A DNA stretch of 64,000 nucleotides from a bacterium (GCA_020444475.1 JAHLKV010000005.1:62001-126000), one strand, 5' to 3'. Positions 7,602-15,658 are shown, counted from the stretch's first letter. Notes: a model not told the origin generated them from the letters alone. Translations and numbers: made by a program.

Positions 7602-9737
7602 ATGAGCGACCAGCAAAGCAATCTCCGACTCGATGAAATCCTCGTTTTCGAGGGCCTCGTCTCCGAAGAGCAGGTCCGCGAAGCGCTCGCCTACCAGCGC
7701 GAGCACGGCGGGAAAATCGGTTCGCATCTCATGCGCGCCGGACATATCACCGAGTCGGGACTGGTCAAAGCCCTTTCCACCAAATTCGACTGCGACGGCG
7801 TCGTCCTCGCCGATATGGTTGTGCCGACCGAGGTGTTGCGCATGGTCCCCGCCGATGTTGCCCTCGCCCGACGGGTGCTGCCGTTCGATTACAACGCCGA
7901 GCACAACCTGCTCAAGATCGCCTGCGAAGATCCCAAAGACGAACGCCTGATGAACGAGTTGAAATTCGTCACTCAGGGTAAGACGATTAAGCTCTTTGTC
8001 GGCGCCGAGCTGTCGCTCAAGTCGGCCATCGCCCGGCATTACATGGCGCAGCCACGCGAGAACTCGACCCAGCTGACCGAGTCCGGATCGCTCCCGATTG
8101 CCGATACCATTCTCGCCGAACCTCCCTCGACCACCCTCGGCGATCAGCGCCGCCCCGCCCGGGGACAGGTGCTGCTGGTCACCGACGATGACAACGAAGG
8201 GGAACGGATTCAGGCCCTGCTCGAGCAGCAGGCCTACCGGGTGGCGCGCTCGGATTCGGCCGATGACGCTATAGACCTGATCGGCGCCGAGGAGTTCAGC
8301 ACGGTTTTCATCAAGGACACCGTGCCGGGTGACTATATCGATCTGATCGACCGCCTGCGCAAAATTTCGCCCAAGACCAACGTGCGCTATTTCGAGTCGG
8401 CGGCCAAACTGCTGATTGATCGCGACGCTTCCGGAACCGAGTCCGACCTGCTGGTCAAAAACCTCGATCTGTACACCTCGCTGTTTGCGTCACGCCAGAA
8501 AGAAGACAGCAACCACAGCCATGTCGTCGGCAAGCATGTCGAGCGGCTCTGCCGCCAGCTCGGCCTTCCCAACAAGGAACGCCTGCTCATCACGACCGCC
8601 GGCTACATTCACGATCTCGCCAAGTACTACTACAATCCGAACGACGTTCCCTCGGATCCGAGACAGCAGATAGAACTGACCATCAAGCTGCTCGACTCGC
8701 TCAACTACTCGCCGGTGGTGATCGAGATCCTGCGCTCCATGTACATCAACCTTCGCTCGAAATACACCAAGCGCCTGCCGATCGAAGTGCTCGGCGGCAA
8801 TATCGTGACCATCGTCGACATCTTCTCCGACAACGTCAAAGTCAACGAGAAGCTCTCACTCGATAAGTTCGAAGCTATCCGTCGCAAGTTCGATGAACTC
8901 ACCGGCAAGCTGTTCCTCGCCGAGGTCGTCAACGCCTTCGTCGACATGATCCAGCGCGATGTGCTCAAGACGCAGAAGGAAGTCAAGTTCGGGCAGGTGA
9001 TGATATTCGGCGAAGACAAAACCGATATCGGAAGGGTCGAACGGCAGTTGCAGGTCGAAGGCTTCCGGACCGTCAGCGAAACCAAATACCGCGAGTTCGT
9101 CGACATGTTCAGCCGAAGCCGACCGAACATGATGATCCTCATGGCCTCGAAAAGCCCGTCACAGGTCATTTCGATGATCGACGATCTGACGAATATGGGA
9201 GTCGAGGTCGACGAACTGCCGACGTTTATCGTTGCGCCGGCCAATGTCGCCCCGTCGCTGACCTCGTTGTTCGAACGGGGGATCGAAGATTTGATCGTGC
9301 TCGATGAAAGTCTCGATCTGCTGGTCGTAAAGATGAAGAAGATTCGCGATCGGTTGGAGCACGAAGCCAACCGCAGTCGCACCAACGGCGGACGCGGGTC
9401 GCAGGGTCTGCTCAAGGACATGAACCTGATCGACCTGCTGCAGGCGATGGGGCCTTCGCGCAAGACCGCCAAGCTGGTGATTTCATCGGCCGACGGCACG
9501 GACCTGGTGATGTATCTGGAGCACGGCCAGATCAGACACGCCGACTGCAACGGCAAGACCGGCGCCGAGGCGGTGTACGAAGGGATCCCGTGGACTGAGG
9601 GAAGCTGGATGATTGAGCCGGTCTCGGTCGACAGTTTACCAGAACCGAACAACAGCCTCTCGAACGAGTCTATTTTGATGGAAGGCTGCCGCCTCCTCGA
9701 CGAAAGCCGCTTCGGCGACACGTCCGAGATTCCGTAG
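7602..9737 (+). CDS. MshEN-REC-HD-REC-PATAN signalling protein
   Basis: A 711-residue cytoplasmic multidomain protein. Residues 1-150 resemble the GspE/PilB N-terminal (MshEN) fold, with repeats such as EILVFEGLVSEEQVREAL and GSHLMRAGHITESGLVKALS; this fold binds cyclic di-GMP in some relatives. About 185-275 is receiver-like (GQVLLVTDDDNEGERI) without a clear phosphoacceptor context. About 300-460 is an HD domain (HSHVVGKHVERLC, YIHDLAKYYY) whose tail TGKLFLAEVVNAFVDMIQ recalls HD-GYP proteins, but I see no GYP triplet. A second receiver-like domain spans about 465-585. The C-terminus (about 600-690) looks like a PATAN/DUF4388 domain. ATG 7602 follows GGAGCAGGA. Probably a nucleotide-second-messenger response protein; the assignment of function is inference. 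Confidence 0.82.
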   Translation: MSDQQSNLRLDEILVFEGLVSEEQVREALAYQREHGGKIGSHLMRAGHITESGLVKALSTKFDCDGVVLADMVVPTEVLRMVPADVALARRVLPFDYNAEHNLLKIACEDPKDERLMNELKFVTQGKTIKLFVGAELSLKSAIARHYMAQPRENSTQLTESGSLPIADTILAEPPSTTLGDQRRPARGQVLLVTDDDNEGERIQALLEQQAYRVARSDSADDAIDLIGAEEFSTVFIKDTVPGDYIDLIDRLRKISPKTNVRYFESAAKLLIDRDASGTESDLLVKNLDLYTSLFASRQKEDSNHSHVVGKHVERLCRQLGLPNKERLLITTAGYIHDLAKYYYNPNDVPSDPRQQIELTIKLLDSLNYSPVVIEILRSMYINLRSKYTKRLPIEVLGGNIVTIVDIFSDNVKVNEKLSLDKFEAIRRKFDELTGKLFLAEVVNAFVDMIQRDVLKTQKEVKFGQVMIFGEDKTDIGRVERQLQVEGFRTVSETKYREFVDMFSRSRPNMMILMASKSPSQVISMIDDLTNMGVEVDELPTFIVAPANVAPSLTSLFERGIEDLIVLDESLDLLVVKMKKIRDRLEHEANRSRTNGGRGSQGLLKDMNLIDLLQAMGPSRKTAKLVISSADGTDLVMYLEHGQIRHADCNGKTGAEAVYEGIPWTEGSWMIEPVSVDSLPEPNNSLSNESILMEGCRLLDESRFGDTSEIP

Positions 9738-9746
9738 CGTTTCAAT

Positions 9747-9814
9747 GTCATTCCTGCGAAGGCAGGAATCCACCAATGCCATCCCTGTCATTCCCGGCCT
9801 CGATCGGGAATCCA
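9747..9814. repeat. REP-like palindrome pair, GTCATTCC type
   Basis: ATTCCTGC-GAAG-GCAGGAAT (9750-9769) and ATTCCCG-N8-CGGGAAT (9790-9811). Both are preceded by TGTC and followed by CCACCAATGCC, so the unit is duplicated in direct orientation 40 bases apart with different, internally matched stems. Such elements are scattered in many bacterial genomes. Confidence 0.7.
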
Positions 9815-9833
9815 CCAATGCCATTTCTCGTAC

Positions 9834-9857
9834 TTGGCGTACGTCCTCGTGCGCCAA
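9834..9857 (+). repeat. Hairpin repeat family C, copy 2
   Basis: TTGGCG, then TACGTCCTCGTG, then CGCCAA. The outer arms pair (TTGGCG/CGCCAA) and are extended by ACGAG downstream and CTCGT upstream. Related to copies at 2361-2386 (opposite strand) and 47487-47510. Confidence 0.6.
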
Positions 9858-9901
9858 CGAGACTTGCTTTCTCAGCATCCCCATTTCCCAAGCATCAATC
9901 C

Positions 9902-9928
9902 GTCACCCTGAGCCAGTCGAAGGGTGAC
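9902..9928. repeat. REP-like palindrome, GTCACCCT type
   Basis: GTCACCCT (9902-9909), 11-base loop containing GAGCCAGTCGA, AGGGTGAC (9921-9928). I recognise this as a common intergenic repeat type; no coding role. Confidence 0.65.
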
Positions 9929-10057
9929 ATCGACCTACCCTGAACATGTGACGAGCCCCCCGAAGCTTCCAGATGCAAATTTCCTTGCAACTCAAACACT
10001 GGGCTGCGTTATTAAAGCAACTGCTGTAGTTCATCTTCGGGATGGGAGGAACGAGCC

Positions 10058-10522
10058 GTGTGGCTCTCTGAAGAGCTCTCAAACAGGTCTCATCTGGAAA
10101 GCGATCCAATACCCGGCGTTACTTTTATCGATGATCCTTCAACGTATGAAGACGAAGACGCGTTTGTCGGTCATGTCTCTGGGATGCACGACAGGATGGA
10201 GATACTCGATGCGGTGGCCGCGGCACTGAACTTCCCTGACTACTTCGGTCGGAACTGGAGTGCCCTGTTGGATTGCCTGTGCGACTTCCATTGGGTAGAG
10301 CAGCAACGCATAGTCCTGGTCCATGATGAGCTGCCAAGAGTCAAGACGGAAGATATGCTGACCTACCTTGCCATTGTGAAAACCAGCATCGCGGCGTGGA
10401 TCGAATGGACCACTCATCCTGCCGACCACCTGCTTGGCGGCATCGCCTCGCATACTCTCGGAGTTGTCGTGGGCAAGAAGGAGGAACACGAGTTCAGGAA
10501 GCTGTTCAAACTCGCCCGGTGA
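10058..10522 (+). CDS. Barstar-family protein
   Basis: A 154-residue protein with a barstar-like (ribonuclease inhibitor) core: ILDAVAAALNFPDYFGRNWS (about 49-68) continues into ALLDCLCDF, the helix-loop-helix that in Bacillus barstar covers the barnase active site. GTG 10058 follows GGGAGGA with 7 bases between. No barnase-like ribonuclease lies nearby, so it may be an orphan immunity protein or a barstar-fold protein with another partner. About 6 kb downstream are further immunity-type genes (SUKH, NTF2 fold) on the other strand. The family call is good; the partner is unknown. Confidence 0.85.
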   Translation: MWLSEELSNRSHLESDPIPGVTFIDDPSTYEDEDAFVGHVSGMHDRMEILDAVAAALNFPDYFGRNWSALLDCLCDFHWVEQQRIVLVHDELPRVKTEDMLTYLAIVKTSIAAWIEWTTHPADHLLGGIASHTLGVVVGKKEEHEFRKLFKLAR

Positions 10523-10562
10523 GAGCGGGGCATGTAGATTGGTCTACGAGCGATGTCGCACC

Positions 10563-11015
10563 TCACAACTGCCTATCCGTAACAAACAGATCGCCCGCGT
10601 CCACGTCGATAAAGACAACAAACGTGCACTCGAACCGATCCCGACATCGCCACACTTCATACTTCTCCGGCGCCTTCGGTACGAACCATGACGGTTCGCT
10701 GTTGTGGTATTGTTCGACCTCGCCGCCGCCCTCCGCCAGAACCATATCCGTGCCTTCGAACAACTGCTTGCGTAGCGTCTCATTGGCTTCGATCTGGAAG
10801 TAGTACTCGAACTCGAGCGTGAAGTGTGGAAAGCGCTTGTAGAGCGAGTGTACGACCGTGACATCATCGGGCTTCCGCGTATTGAAGGCGCGCTCCCAGT
10901 TGTCCGGATCGTCCTCCCAGGCACCGGACATGAAGTACCCGCACCCGGCGAGTACCAGTACCATAAGGACTGCTGAAACGATCGTGATGATTCGTTGGTG
11001 ATTTGATTCAGGCAC
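10563..11015 (-). CDS. Hypothetical lipoprotein
   Basis: A 150-residue protein of unknown function. The N-terminus is a lipoprotein signal peptide with lipobox VLAGC (Cys25), so the mature protein should be lipid-anchored in the envelope. The mature part is acidic and aromatic-rich (EFEYYFQIEANE, EKYEVWRCRDRFECTFVVFI) with two cysteines that could form a disulfide. GTG 11015 is preceded by GGGGAG. The gene converges with the barstar-like gene with only about 40 bases between stops. I do not recognise a family. Confidence 0.72.
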   Translation of the reverse strand: MPESNHQRIITIVSAVLMVLVLAGCGYFMSGAWEDDPDNWERAFNTRKPDDVTVVHSLYKRFPHFTLEFEYYFQIEANETLRKQLFEGTDMVLAEGGGEVEQYHNSEPSWFVPKAPEKYEVWRCRDRFECTFVVFIDVDAGDLFVTDRQL

Positions 11016-11047
11016 GCTCTAGTCTCCCCATGTGGAAGGTCGGTCGA

Positions 11048-11066
11048 CCCACTCGAGACGAGTGGG
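11048..11066. repeat. Hairpin repeat family A, TCG variant
   Basis: CCCACTCG-AGA-CGAGTGGG. The outer CCCAC/GTGGG pairs match the other family A hairpins, while the inner three pairs differ on both arms, keeping the stem intact. Confidence 0.5.
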
Positions 11067-11080
11067 CTACAGGTTTGTCG

Positions 11081-11104
11081 CTGTCAGGCGGGGTCGCCTG
11101 ACAG
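11081..11104. repeat. Hairpin repeat family D (GTCAGGCG), terminator-like
   Basis: CTGTCAGGCG-GGGT-CGCCTGACAG, a perfect 10-bp stem. Related stems occur at 4371-4395, 53391-53416 and 59009-59048, always between genes. It lies just upstream of the hypothetical lipoprotein gene and downstream of the next leftward gene, whose transcript it may end, though no T-run follows. Confidence 0.6.
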
Positions 11105-11116
11105 CACGATTCTCAT

Positions 11117-12148
11117 TCACGTCCTCGCCAACTGCTGCAAATAATCCAGAGCGCGTCTATGCAACTGGCGGATACGTTTCGGGACGTGGTCGACATAGTC
11201 GTTTACACCCCGCGCGATTGTCCGCGCCCGGTCCAGCTCCGAGACTTTCTCATAACACTGCGTCAATCGATAGTCGGCTTCGATACGATTGAAATAGTTG
11301 CCGTCCTCCAAATCCAGCCGCGCGCGGATGGTCCGGTACGTGTCGATCGCATCGCGATACTCCCGAAGTTCGTACTGCGCCTGCGCCAGCGGCCAGAGGA
11401 AGAGGTTACCGTCGGGGTATTTCTCGGCCGCCTCCGAGGCCACCACCACCACCGAGTCATAGTCTCCGCGGTCGAGCATGATCCAGATCATCGCCTGCCG
11501 GGCAGCATCGCGAAAGACCAGTGAAGAATCAGCGGCCAGCCGAAGTTCGCGCAGGCCTCGCTCCTTGTCGTTGCTCAATACGCCGAGCCACCGAAGCATC
11601 CCCGCCCTGGCCGACTTCCAGTAATGATACGACCCCAGTCCGAGATAGAGATCGTACACACTCGAATCCGCCTTCAGACCGTCTTCGTATTCATTGCGCG
11701 CGGCGAACCCATTACGCACGGCGCTCACAAACGAACCAAACCGCGACTCCCACAGCGCCCGGTAAGCATGGGCATGGCCGCGATAGAGCTGCATCCAGGC
11801 GCGACGGGCGCCGGTCGATTGTTCGGATCGTTTTGCGGCGAGCGCCAGCGAGGTGTCTATCAGGTCGGTGAACAAATCACCGTAGAGGTTCTCTTCGAAC
11901 GCCGTCATCTCACTGAGCATCGCCGCCGCCCGGAAGAGATAACCAACCGGGTCATCGGGACGCTGATCGATCATCACCCGTGAAATCGAATCGGCCTCGG
12001 CAAACCGTTCATTGTACAGCGCGGTCTGGACATCGGTGAGTTGCACTACCAGTGCCCTGTCGGGATACGTCACCGGGGGTTGCGCTTCGGCTGTCACGGC
12101 GAGCGCAGCAATCAGGCAGGCCAACAAAAAACCGACACGAGTGTTCAT
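11117..12148 (-). CDS. Exported TPR-like protein
   Basis: A 343-residue protein of unknown function with a Sec signal peptide (MNTRVGFLLACLIAALAVTA, then EAQ). The mature part is helical with TPR-like pairs: DVQTALYNERFAEADSISR, KADSSVYDLYLGLGSYHYWK, LAQAQYELREYRDAIDTYR and the final helices DYRLTQCYEKVSELDRART. It probably works in the periplasm or outer envelope as a binding scaffold. ATG 12148 is chosen because the signal peptide starts there; the upstream in-frame TTG (12184) has no support. It lies 50 bases after the anti-sigma gene on the same strand and may be part of the sigma-factor operon. Confidence 0.78.
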   Translation of the reverse strand: MNTRVGFLLACLIAALAVTAEAQPPVTYPDRALVVQLTDVQTALYNERFAEADSISRVMIDQRPDDPVGYLFRAAAMLSEMTAFEENLYGDLFTDLIDTSLALAAKRSEQSTGARRAWMQLYRGHAHAYRALWESRFGSFVSAVRNGFAARNEYEDGLKADSSVYDLYLGLGSYHYWKSARAGMLRWLGVLSNDKERGLRELRLAADSSLVFRDAARQAMIWIMLDRGDYDSVVVVASEAAEKYPDGNLFLWPLAQAQYELREYRDAIDTYRTIRARLDLEDGNYFNRIEADYRLTQCYEKVSELDRARTIARGVNDYVDHVPKRIRQLHRRALDYLQQLART

Positions 12149-12198
12149 GTCGGTCAAACTAGTCGGCGCGGGCGCCGTAATCAACTTTTACTTATTGT

Positions 12199-13020
12199 CT
12201 ACGCGGCGGCGCCGGGGATGAAACTCGGCAGGTCGACCTCGCGGCACTCGGAGGCGGTGATGACAATCAGGTCACCGACCTCGCGGTAGATCAACCGGCA
12301 GCCCCGGCAGTTGTGGTCGTAGAAGGTGTGTCCGCCCAGGGTGGTCGGCTGTGCCTTCAGCGAGGGCGGGATATTGAACTGGTCCTTGCGCATGACGAAC
12401 ACCGAGATGCCGGACTTGCCGTTTTCGTACAGCAGGTGCACCGCCGGGACGCCATCGATCTGGATATCCCGCGCCCCCAGCAACCTGAAGCCGTCGACCG
12501 ATTCGGTCGGCGCGAAATGCATCGATCGCGCGCACAGCTCAAACGCCCGGCCGGTCGATTCGACCGTCGCAAACTCAGCCGGTTGCTCGTTGGCGGCGAG
12601 ATGGATTCGTTCTATTCCGAAATGTTCATCGTGATGACGGAAAAGATCGGCGGCGAGGAACGCGCCCCAGACGACGATAACAAGAGCGGCCGCCGCGGCG
12701 ATATAGCGTGTGAACGTGAGGCCGGTGATCGGCGGGGCGCCGTACTTACGGTCCCCGCCGGATGCTAAAGGGTCGGTGCCGCCACCGTCCTCTCTATCCA
12801 GCAGTTTGATAACCTGCGTCTTGAGTGTATCGAGCCGCTCTTCGGGGTTCGAATCGGTACACTTAGCTTTCAGGAAAGCGTTGACTTGTTGCTCGACCCG
12901 GTAGATCTCGGAACAGTGTCCGCATTTCTCCAGGTGTTCTTTGACTTGTCTGGTGTCTACTTCGGAGGCTTCTTTATCTATTATATCATAGAGTAGACTC
13001 AGTGCTTCCTGACAGTTCAT
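12199..13020 (-). CDS. Zinc-finger anti-sigma factor
   Basis: A 273-residue membrane anti-sigma factor. The N-terminal ZAS-type domain has MNCQEALSLLYDIIDKEAS and the HLEKCGHC motif (His29, Cys33, Cys36), which in this family binds zinc and sequesters a Group IV sigma factor. A single membrane helix near residues 103-125 (YIAAAAALVIVVWGAFLA) leads to an extracytoplasmic domain of about 140 residues. That domain contains YDHNCRGCRLIY and a later Cys (TASEC), an unusual CxxC outside the membrane that might sense redox state or bind metal or heme. The ATG overlaps the sigma gene stop by 4 bases, so the two are translationally coupled partners. Confidence 0.88.
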   Translation of the reverse strand: MNCQEALSLLYDIIDKEASEVDTRQVKEHLEKCGHCSEIYRVEQQVNAFLKAKCTDSNPEERLDTLKTQVIKLLDREDGGGTDPLASGGDRKYGAPPITGLTFTRYIAAAAALVIVVWGAFLAADLFRHHDEHFGIERIHLAANEQPAEFATVESTGRAFELCARSMHFAPTESVDGFRLLGARDIQIDGVPAVHLLYENGKSGISVFVMRKDQFNIPPSLKAQPTTLGGHTFYDHNCRGCRLIYREVGDLIVITASECREVDLPSFIPGAAA

Positions 13021-13613
13021 GTTGTTGCGTCCTTCGAGGTACTCTTGATGAACCCATTTCTGATTGCGTAATCCAGCAGTTGCTTCTGCAACAACTTCCT
13101 GCCCCGGTGCAACCGCGACTTGACGGTGCCGAGCTGCAAGTCGGCTATGTCAGCGATTTCCTGGTACGAGAATCCTTCGAGGAAGGACAACACGACCACC
13201 AGGCGGAAATCATCAGGCAACTCCTCTATTGCTTTCTTGACGTCGTCGTCAAAGATCTTCGCAAACAAGTGATGCTCCGGGTTGACCTCGTGCCCCGTGT
13301 CGGTCAGGTGCCGGTACAGGTAGTTGTCGTCGATATCGTCGACATCAACCGCCTGCGGCGCCCGTGACTTCGAGCGGTAGTCGTTGATGAAGATGTTGGT
13401 CATGATCTTGAACAACCATGCCCGACAGTTCGAACCGGGTTCGAACTTGTCCCAGAACCGATACGCCTTGACCATCGTTTCCTGCACGAGATCCTCGGCA
13501 TCGCTCTGGTTCTTCGTCATCCGAAGCGCCGTCCGATAAAGGGCGTCCATGTGCGGGAGCGCCTCTCTCTCGAACGCTTTTCTCTTTTCAAGCTGTGCCT
13601 TCTGGTCGGTCAT
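13017..13613 (-). CDS. ECF (Group IV) RNA polymerase sigma factor
   Basis: A 198-residue sigma-70-family factor. Region 2 spans about 22-90 (ALRMTKNQSDAEDLVQETMV, KAYRFWDKF, NCRAWLFKIMTNIFINDYR), which binds core and melts the -10. Region 4 is about 138-190 (LPDDFRLVVVLSFLEGFSYQ, EIADIADLQLGTVKSRLHRG), which binds the -35. The pairing with a ZAS anti-sigma suggests an RpoE/SigR-like envelope or oxidative stress response. It is the first gene of a leftward group sigma, anti-sigma, exported TPR protein. Targets are not evident from this window. Confidence 0.93.
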   Translation of the reverse strand: MTDQKAQLEKRKAFEREALPHMDALYRTALRMTKNQSDAEDLVQETMVKAYRFWDKFEPGSNCRAWLFKIMTNIFINDYRSKSRAPQAVDVDDIDDNYLYRHLTDTGHEVNPEHHLFAKIFDDDVKKAIEELPDDFRLVVVLSFLEGFSYQEIADIADLQLGTVKSRLHRGRKLLQKQLLDYAIRNGFIKSTSKDATT

Positions 13614-13637
13614 CGGAGGTATCCCTCACTTCTGTCC

Positions 13638-13662
13638 GACCGGACATAAGCACTCAAGCGCA
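13638..13662 (+). repeat. Dispersed 24-25-mer, copy 2
   Basis: GACCGGA, two bases, TAAGCACTCAAGCGCA, matching 4276-4299 except for the spacer. It lies 25 bases upstream of the ECF sigma start codon, within its probable 5' leader. Confidence 0.5.
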
Positions 13663-13961
13663 ACTCTAACAACAGGTCTGTTAAACACAAAGTTCCCATT
13701 CGGGCCATACTCGTCCTCTGGGTGGTTCAATTGGGGAGACACCGCCGGTTCCGCCGACAGGTTCCCGGCCGGACGTTGTATCCGGTTCTTTATTATATAC
13801 TTATAATCACCAGCCACAAGAAATTTCCAGAAAATCGACTCATTGGCTCCCTTTTGATAAGCGCTCGCCGGACACCTATTCATGGCTAATTTTATCTCCG
13901 AATAACGGTTACTCCCTCCACCAGAGACCAACCGGCGGGAGATAGAACCCACCACAACGAC

Positions 13962-13989
13962 AAAAGCCGGTGCGTCACCACCGGCTTTT
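13962..13989. terminator. Bidirectional terminator downstream of recA
   Basis: AAAAGCCGGTG (13962-13972) pairs with CACCGGCTTTT (13979-13989) around a short loop. On the minus strand it lies 25 bases after the recA stop and ends in a T-run. Confidence 0.8.
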
Positions 13990-14014
13990 GGAGACCAATT
14001 TGGTAGATAACGGG

Positions 14015-15079
14015 CTACTCGCTGTCGCCGTTGTCCTCGCTGGCGCTGTCCGCATCGCCGGTCGCGGCCGACCTCACCATGCCGAGCTTTTCTTTGACCC
14101 CGGCGTAGATCTGCTTGTAGAGCTCGGGGTTCTCCTCGAGAAACCGCTTGGCGTTCTCCCGGCCCTGGCCGAGCCGATCCGACCCGTACGAGAACCAGGC
14201 GCCGGATTTTTCGACAATACCGTGGTTGGCGGCCAGATCGAGAAGTTCGCCCGAGGCCGATATCCCCTTGCCGTAGATGATATCAAACTCCGCCTCGCGG
14301 AACGGCGGGGCGACCTTGTTCTTGACTACCCGAACCCGCGTCCGAGAGCCGATCACTTCATCCCGGTCCTTGATCGTCGCAATCCGTCGAATGTCAAGCC
14401 GGACAGTCGAATAGAATTTTAAGGCGTTGCCGCCGGTGGTCGTTTCGGGATTACCGAACATGACCCCGATTTTCATGCGGATCTGGTTGATGAAAATGAT
14501 CGCCGTATGGGATTTCGAGGTTATGGCGGTCAGTTTGCGAAGCGCCTGCGACATCAGCCGCGCCTGCAAACCCATGTGGCTGTCGCCCATCTCACCCTCG
14601 ATTTCGGACTTGGGCGTCAGCGCCGCCACCGAGTCGATCACGATTATATCAACCGCACTGGAGCGGACCAGGGTCTCGGTGATATCAAGCGCCTGTTCGC
14701 CGTTGTCCGGCTGGGAGATAAGCAGATTTTCGGTGTCGACCCCGAGATTGCGCGCATAGGTAGCGTCAAACGCATGCTCGGCATCGATAAACGCCGCCAC
14801 GCCGCCGGCCTTCTGCGCCTCGGCGATCACGTGGAGCGTCATGGTCGTTTTGCCCGATGCTTCCGGGCCGAAAATCTCCGTCACCCGGCCCCGGGGTATT
14901 CCCCAGACACCCAGCGCATAGTCGAGCGCCAGCGAGCCGCTGGGGATAACTGCGACCTCCATGACGGTACCCTCGCCAAGCCGCATGATCGACCCCTTGC
15001 CGAACGACCGCTCGATCTGGCTGAGAGCCGCCTCGAGCGCCTTCTTCCGGTCGGGAGCCGTTGTCGAAGAACTCGCCAT
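14015..15079 (-). CDS. recA: Recombinase RecA
   Basis: Cytoplasmic ATP-dependent strand-exchange protein, 354 residues, close to the usual length. Walker A is [10 protein letters not shown] (71-80); the Walker B strand is [12 protein letters not shown]; loop L1 includes [20 protein letters not shown] and L2 follows [20 protein letters not shown]. The C-terminus is acidic ([13 protein letters not shown]) as in most RecA proteins. I start at ATG 15079, with an AAGGGA site upstream. The frame stays open to 15757 but that extension is built from intergenic hairpin repeats and should not be annotated as protein. No LexA-type operator was obvious to me upstream. A clear terminator follows the gene. 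Confidence 0.98.
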   Translation of the reverse strand: MASSSTTAPDRKKALEAALSQIERSFGKGSIMRLGEGTVMEVAVIPSGSLALDYALGVWGIPRGRVTEIFGPEASGKTTMTLHVIAEAQKAGGVAAFIDAEHAFDATYARNLGVDTENLLISQPDNGEQALDITETLVRSSAVDIIVIDSVAALTPKSEIEGEMGDSHMGLQARLMSQALRKLTAITSKSHTAIIFINQIRMKIGVMFGNPETTTGGNALKFYSTVRLDIRRIATIKDRDEVIGSRTRVRVVKNKVAPPFREAEFDIIYGKGISASGELLDLAANHGIVEKSGAWFSYGSDRLGQGRENAKRFLEENPELYKQIYAGVKEKLGMVRSAATGDADSASEDNGDSE

Positions 15080-15207
15080 AGACTCGTTCCCTTTCCGTAT
15101 CTGGACCTGTTTTTTCGCCATTTGGACAATATAAACAAGACGATTCCGATGTACATCACTTATTGCGATTTTAATGTAATTGATCTCACTGACAGGGGGA
15201 GTCAGTG

Positions 15208-15231
15208 AAAGGCGCGGTGCGCCGCCTTTTT
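15208..15231 (+). terminator. Terminator-like hairpin without an obvious upstream gene
   Basis: AAAGGCG (15208-15214), 8-base loop, CGCCTTT (15223-15229), then a run of five Ts on the plus strand. No plus-strand gene ends before it, so it may mark an unannotated short transcript or be a by-product of the repeat island. Confidence 0.45.
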
Positions 15232-15331
15232 GTGTGCAGAGGGTCGCCCACAGCTTGCCGTGGGATCCCTCCCGAAATTGTGAGTGATGTACGTCCCCGT
15301 GCACCGCGCGCCCACGGGGTTGCATCACCGG

Positions 15332-15452
15332 CTGGGTGGCCCACCCTTTGGGTGGGTTTCCTTTTTTCTGTGTGTGTTTCTCGACATGGGCCTGGGTGGC
15401 CCACCCTTTGGGTGGGTTTCCTTTAGTCTGTGTGTGTTTTTCTCGACATGGG
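15332..15452 (+). repeat. 60-base tandem duplication with family A hairpins
   Basis: Two nearly identical units (15332-15391 and 15392-15452). Each starts CTGGGTGG, carries CCCACCC-TTT-GGGTGGG (15340-15356 and 15400-15416) and ends with a CTGTGTGTGTTT and TCTCGACATGGG segment. Confidence 0.8.
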
Positions 15453-15658
15453 TAACAGAATAGACGCACTACATGCGGCTGGGTGGGCCACCCCGTCCGG
15501 CACGAGCCGGGGGTCGGCGCGGGAGAACTAAATCGCACGACATCCCGCTTGACCAATGCCATCCCGCGGCCCTTCTTGAAGTGAACTTCTCGAAACGTCG
15601 ATCGCGTTCGGTTGACCAACGCAAAGAAGCAGTACCGCACCATATCTGGAGGAATACC

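Larger units (their letters stand above)
9738..10057. other. Intergenic repeat island
   Basis: No gene is supported. It holds three REP-like palindromes and one family C hairpin, listed separately, followed by a promoter-poor stretch ending in GGGAGGA (10044-10050), the ribosome site of the barstar-like gene. Confidence 0.65.
13614..14014. other. Intergenic between sigma gene and recA
   Basis: About 400 bases with no supported gene. It contains the second copy of the dispersed GACCGGA/TAAGCACTCAAGCGCA repeat (13638-13662), AT-rich sequence near 13790-13810 that could hold the sigma-operon promoter, and the recA terminator at 13962-13989. A 109-residue open frame on the minus strand has no ribosome site or recognisable domain. 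Confidence 0.6.
15080..15658. other. Hairpin-repeat island upstream of recA
   Basis: About 580 bases between the divergent recA and surface-repeat genes without a supported gene. It holds a stem TCACTGAC...GTCAGTGA (15187-15209), a terminator-like stem at 15208-15231, a degenerate family A hairpin (15247-15264), a long imperfect stem (15284-15328) and two 60-base tandem units with family A hairpins (15332-15452). Confidence 0.7.

Noticed and set aside
13750..13790. ECF-type promoter (GGGAACC on the minus strand) for autoregulation of the sigma gene
   Set aside because: The -35-like GGGAAC is present but I could not find a convincing -10 at the right distance; left unannotated.
13626..13955. 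109-codon frame between the sigma gene and recA
   Set aside because: No ribosome site, no recognisable domain, and it covers the dispersed repeat and likely promoter.
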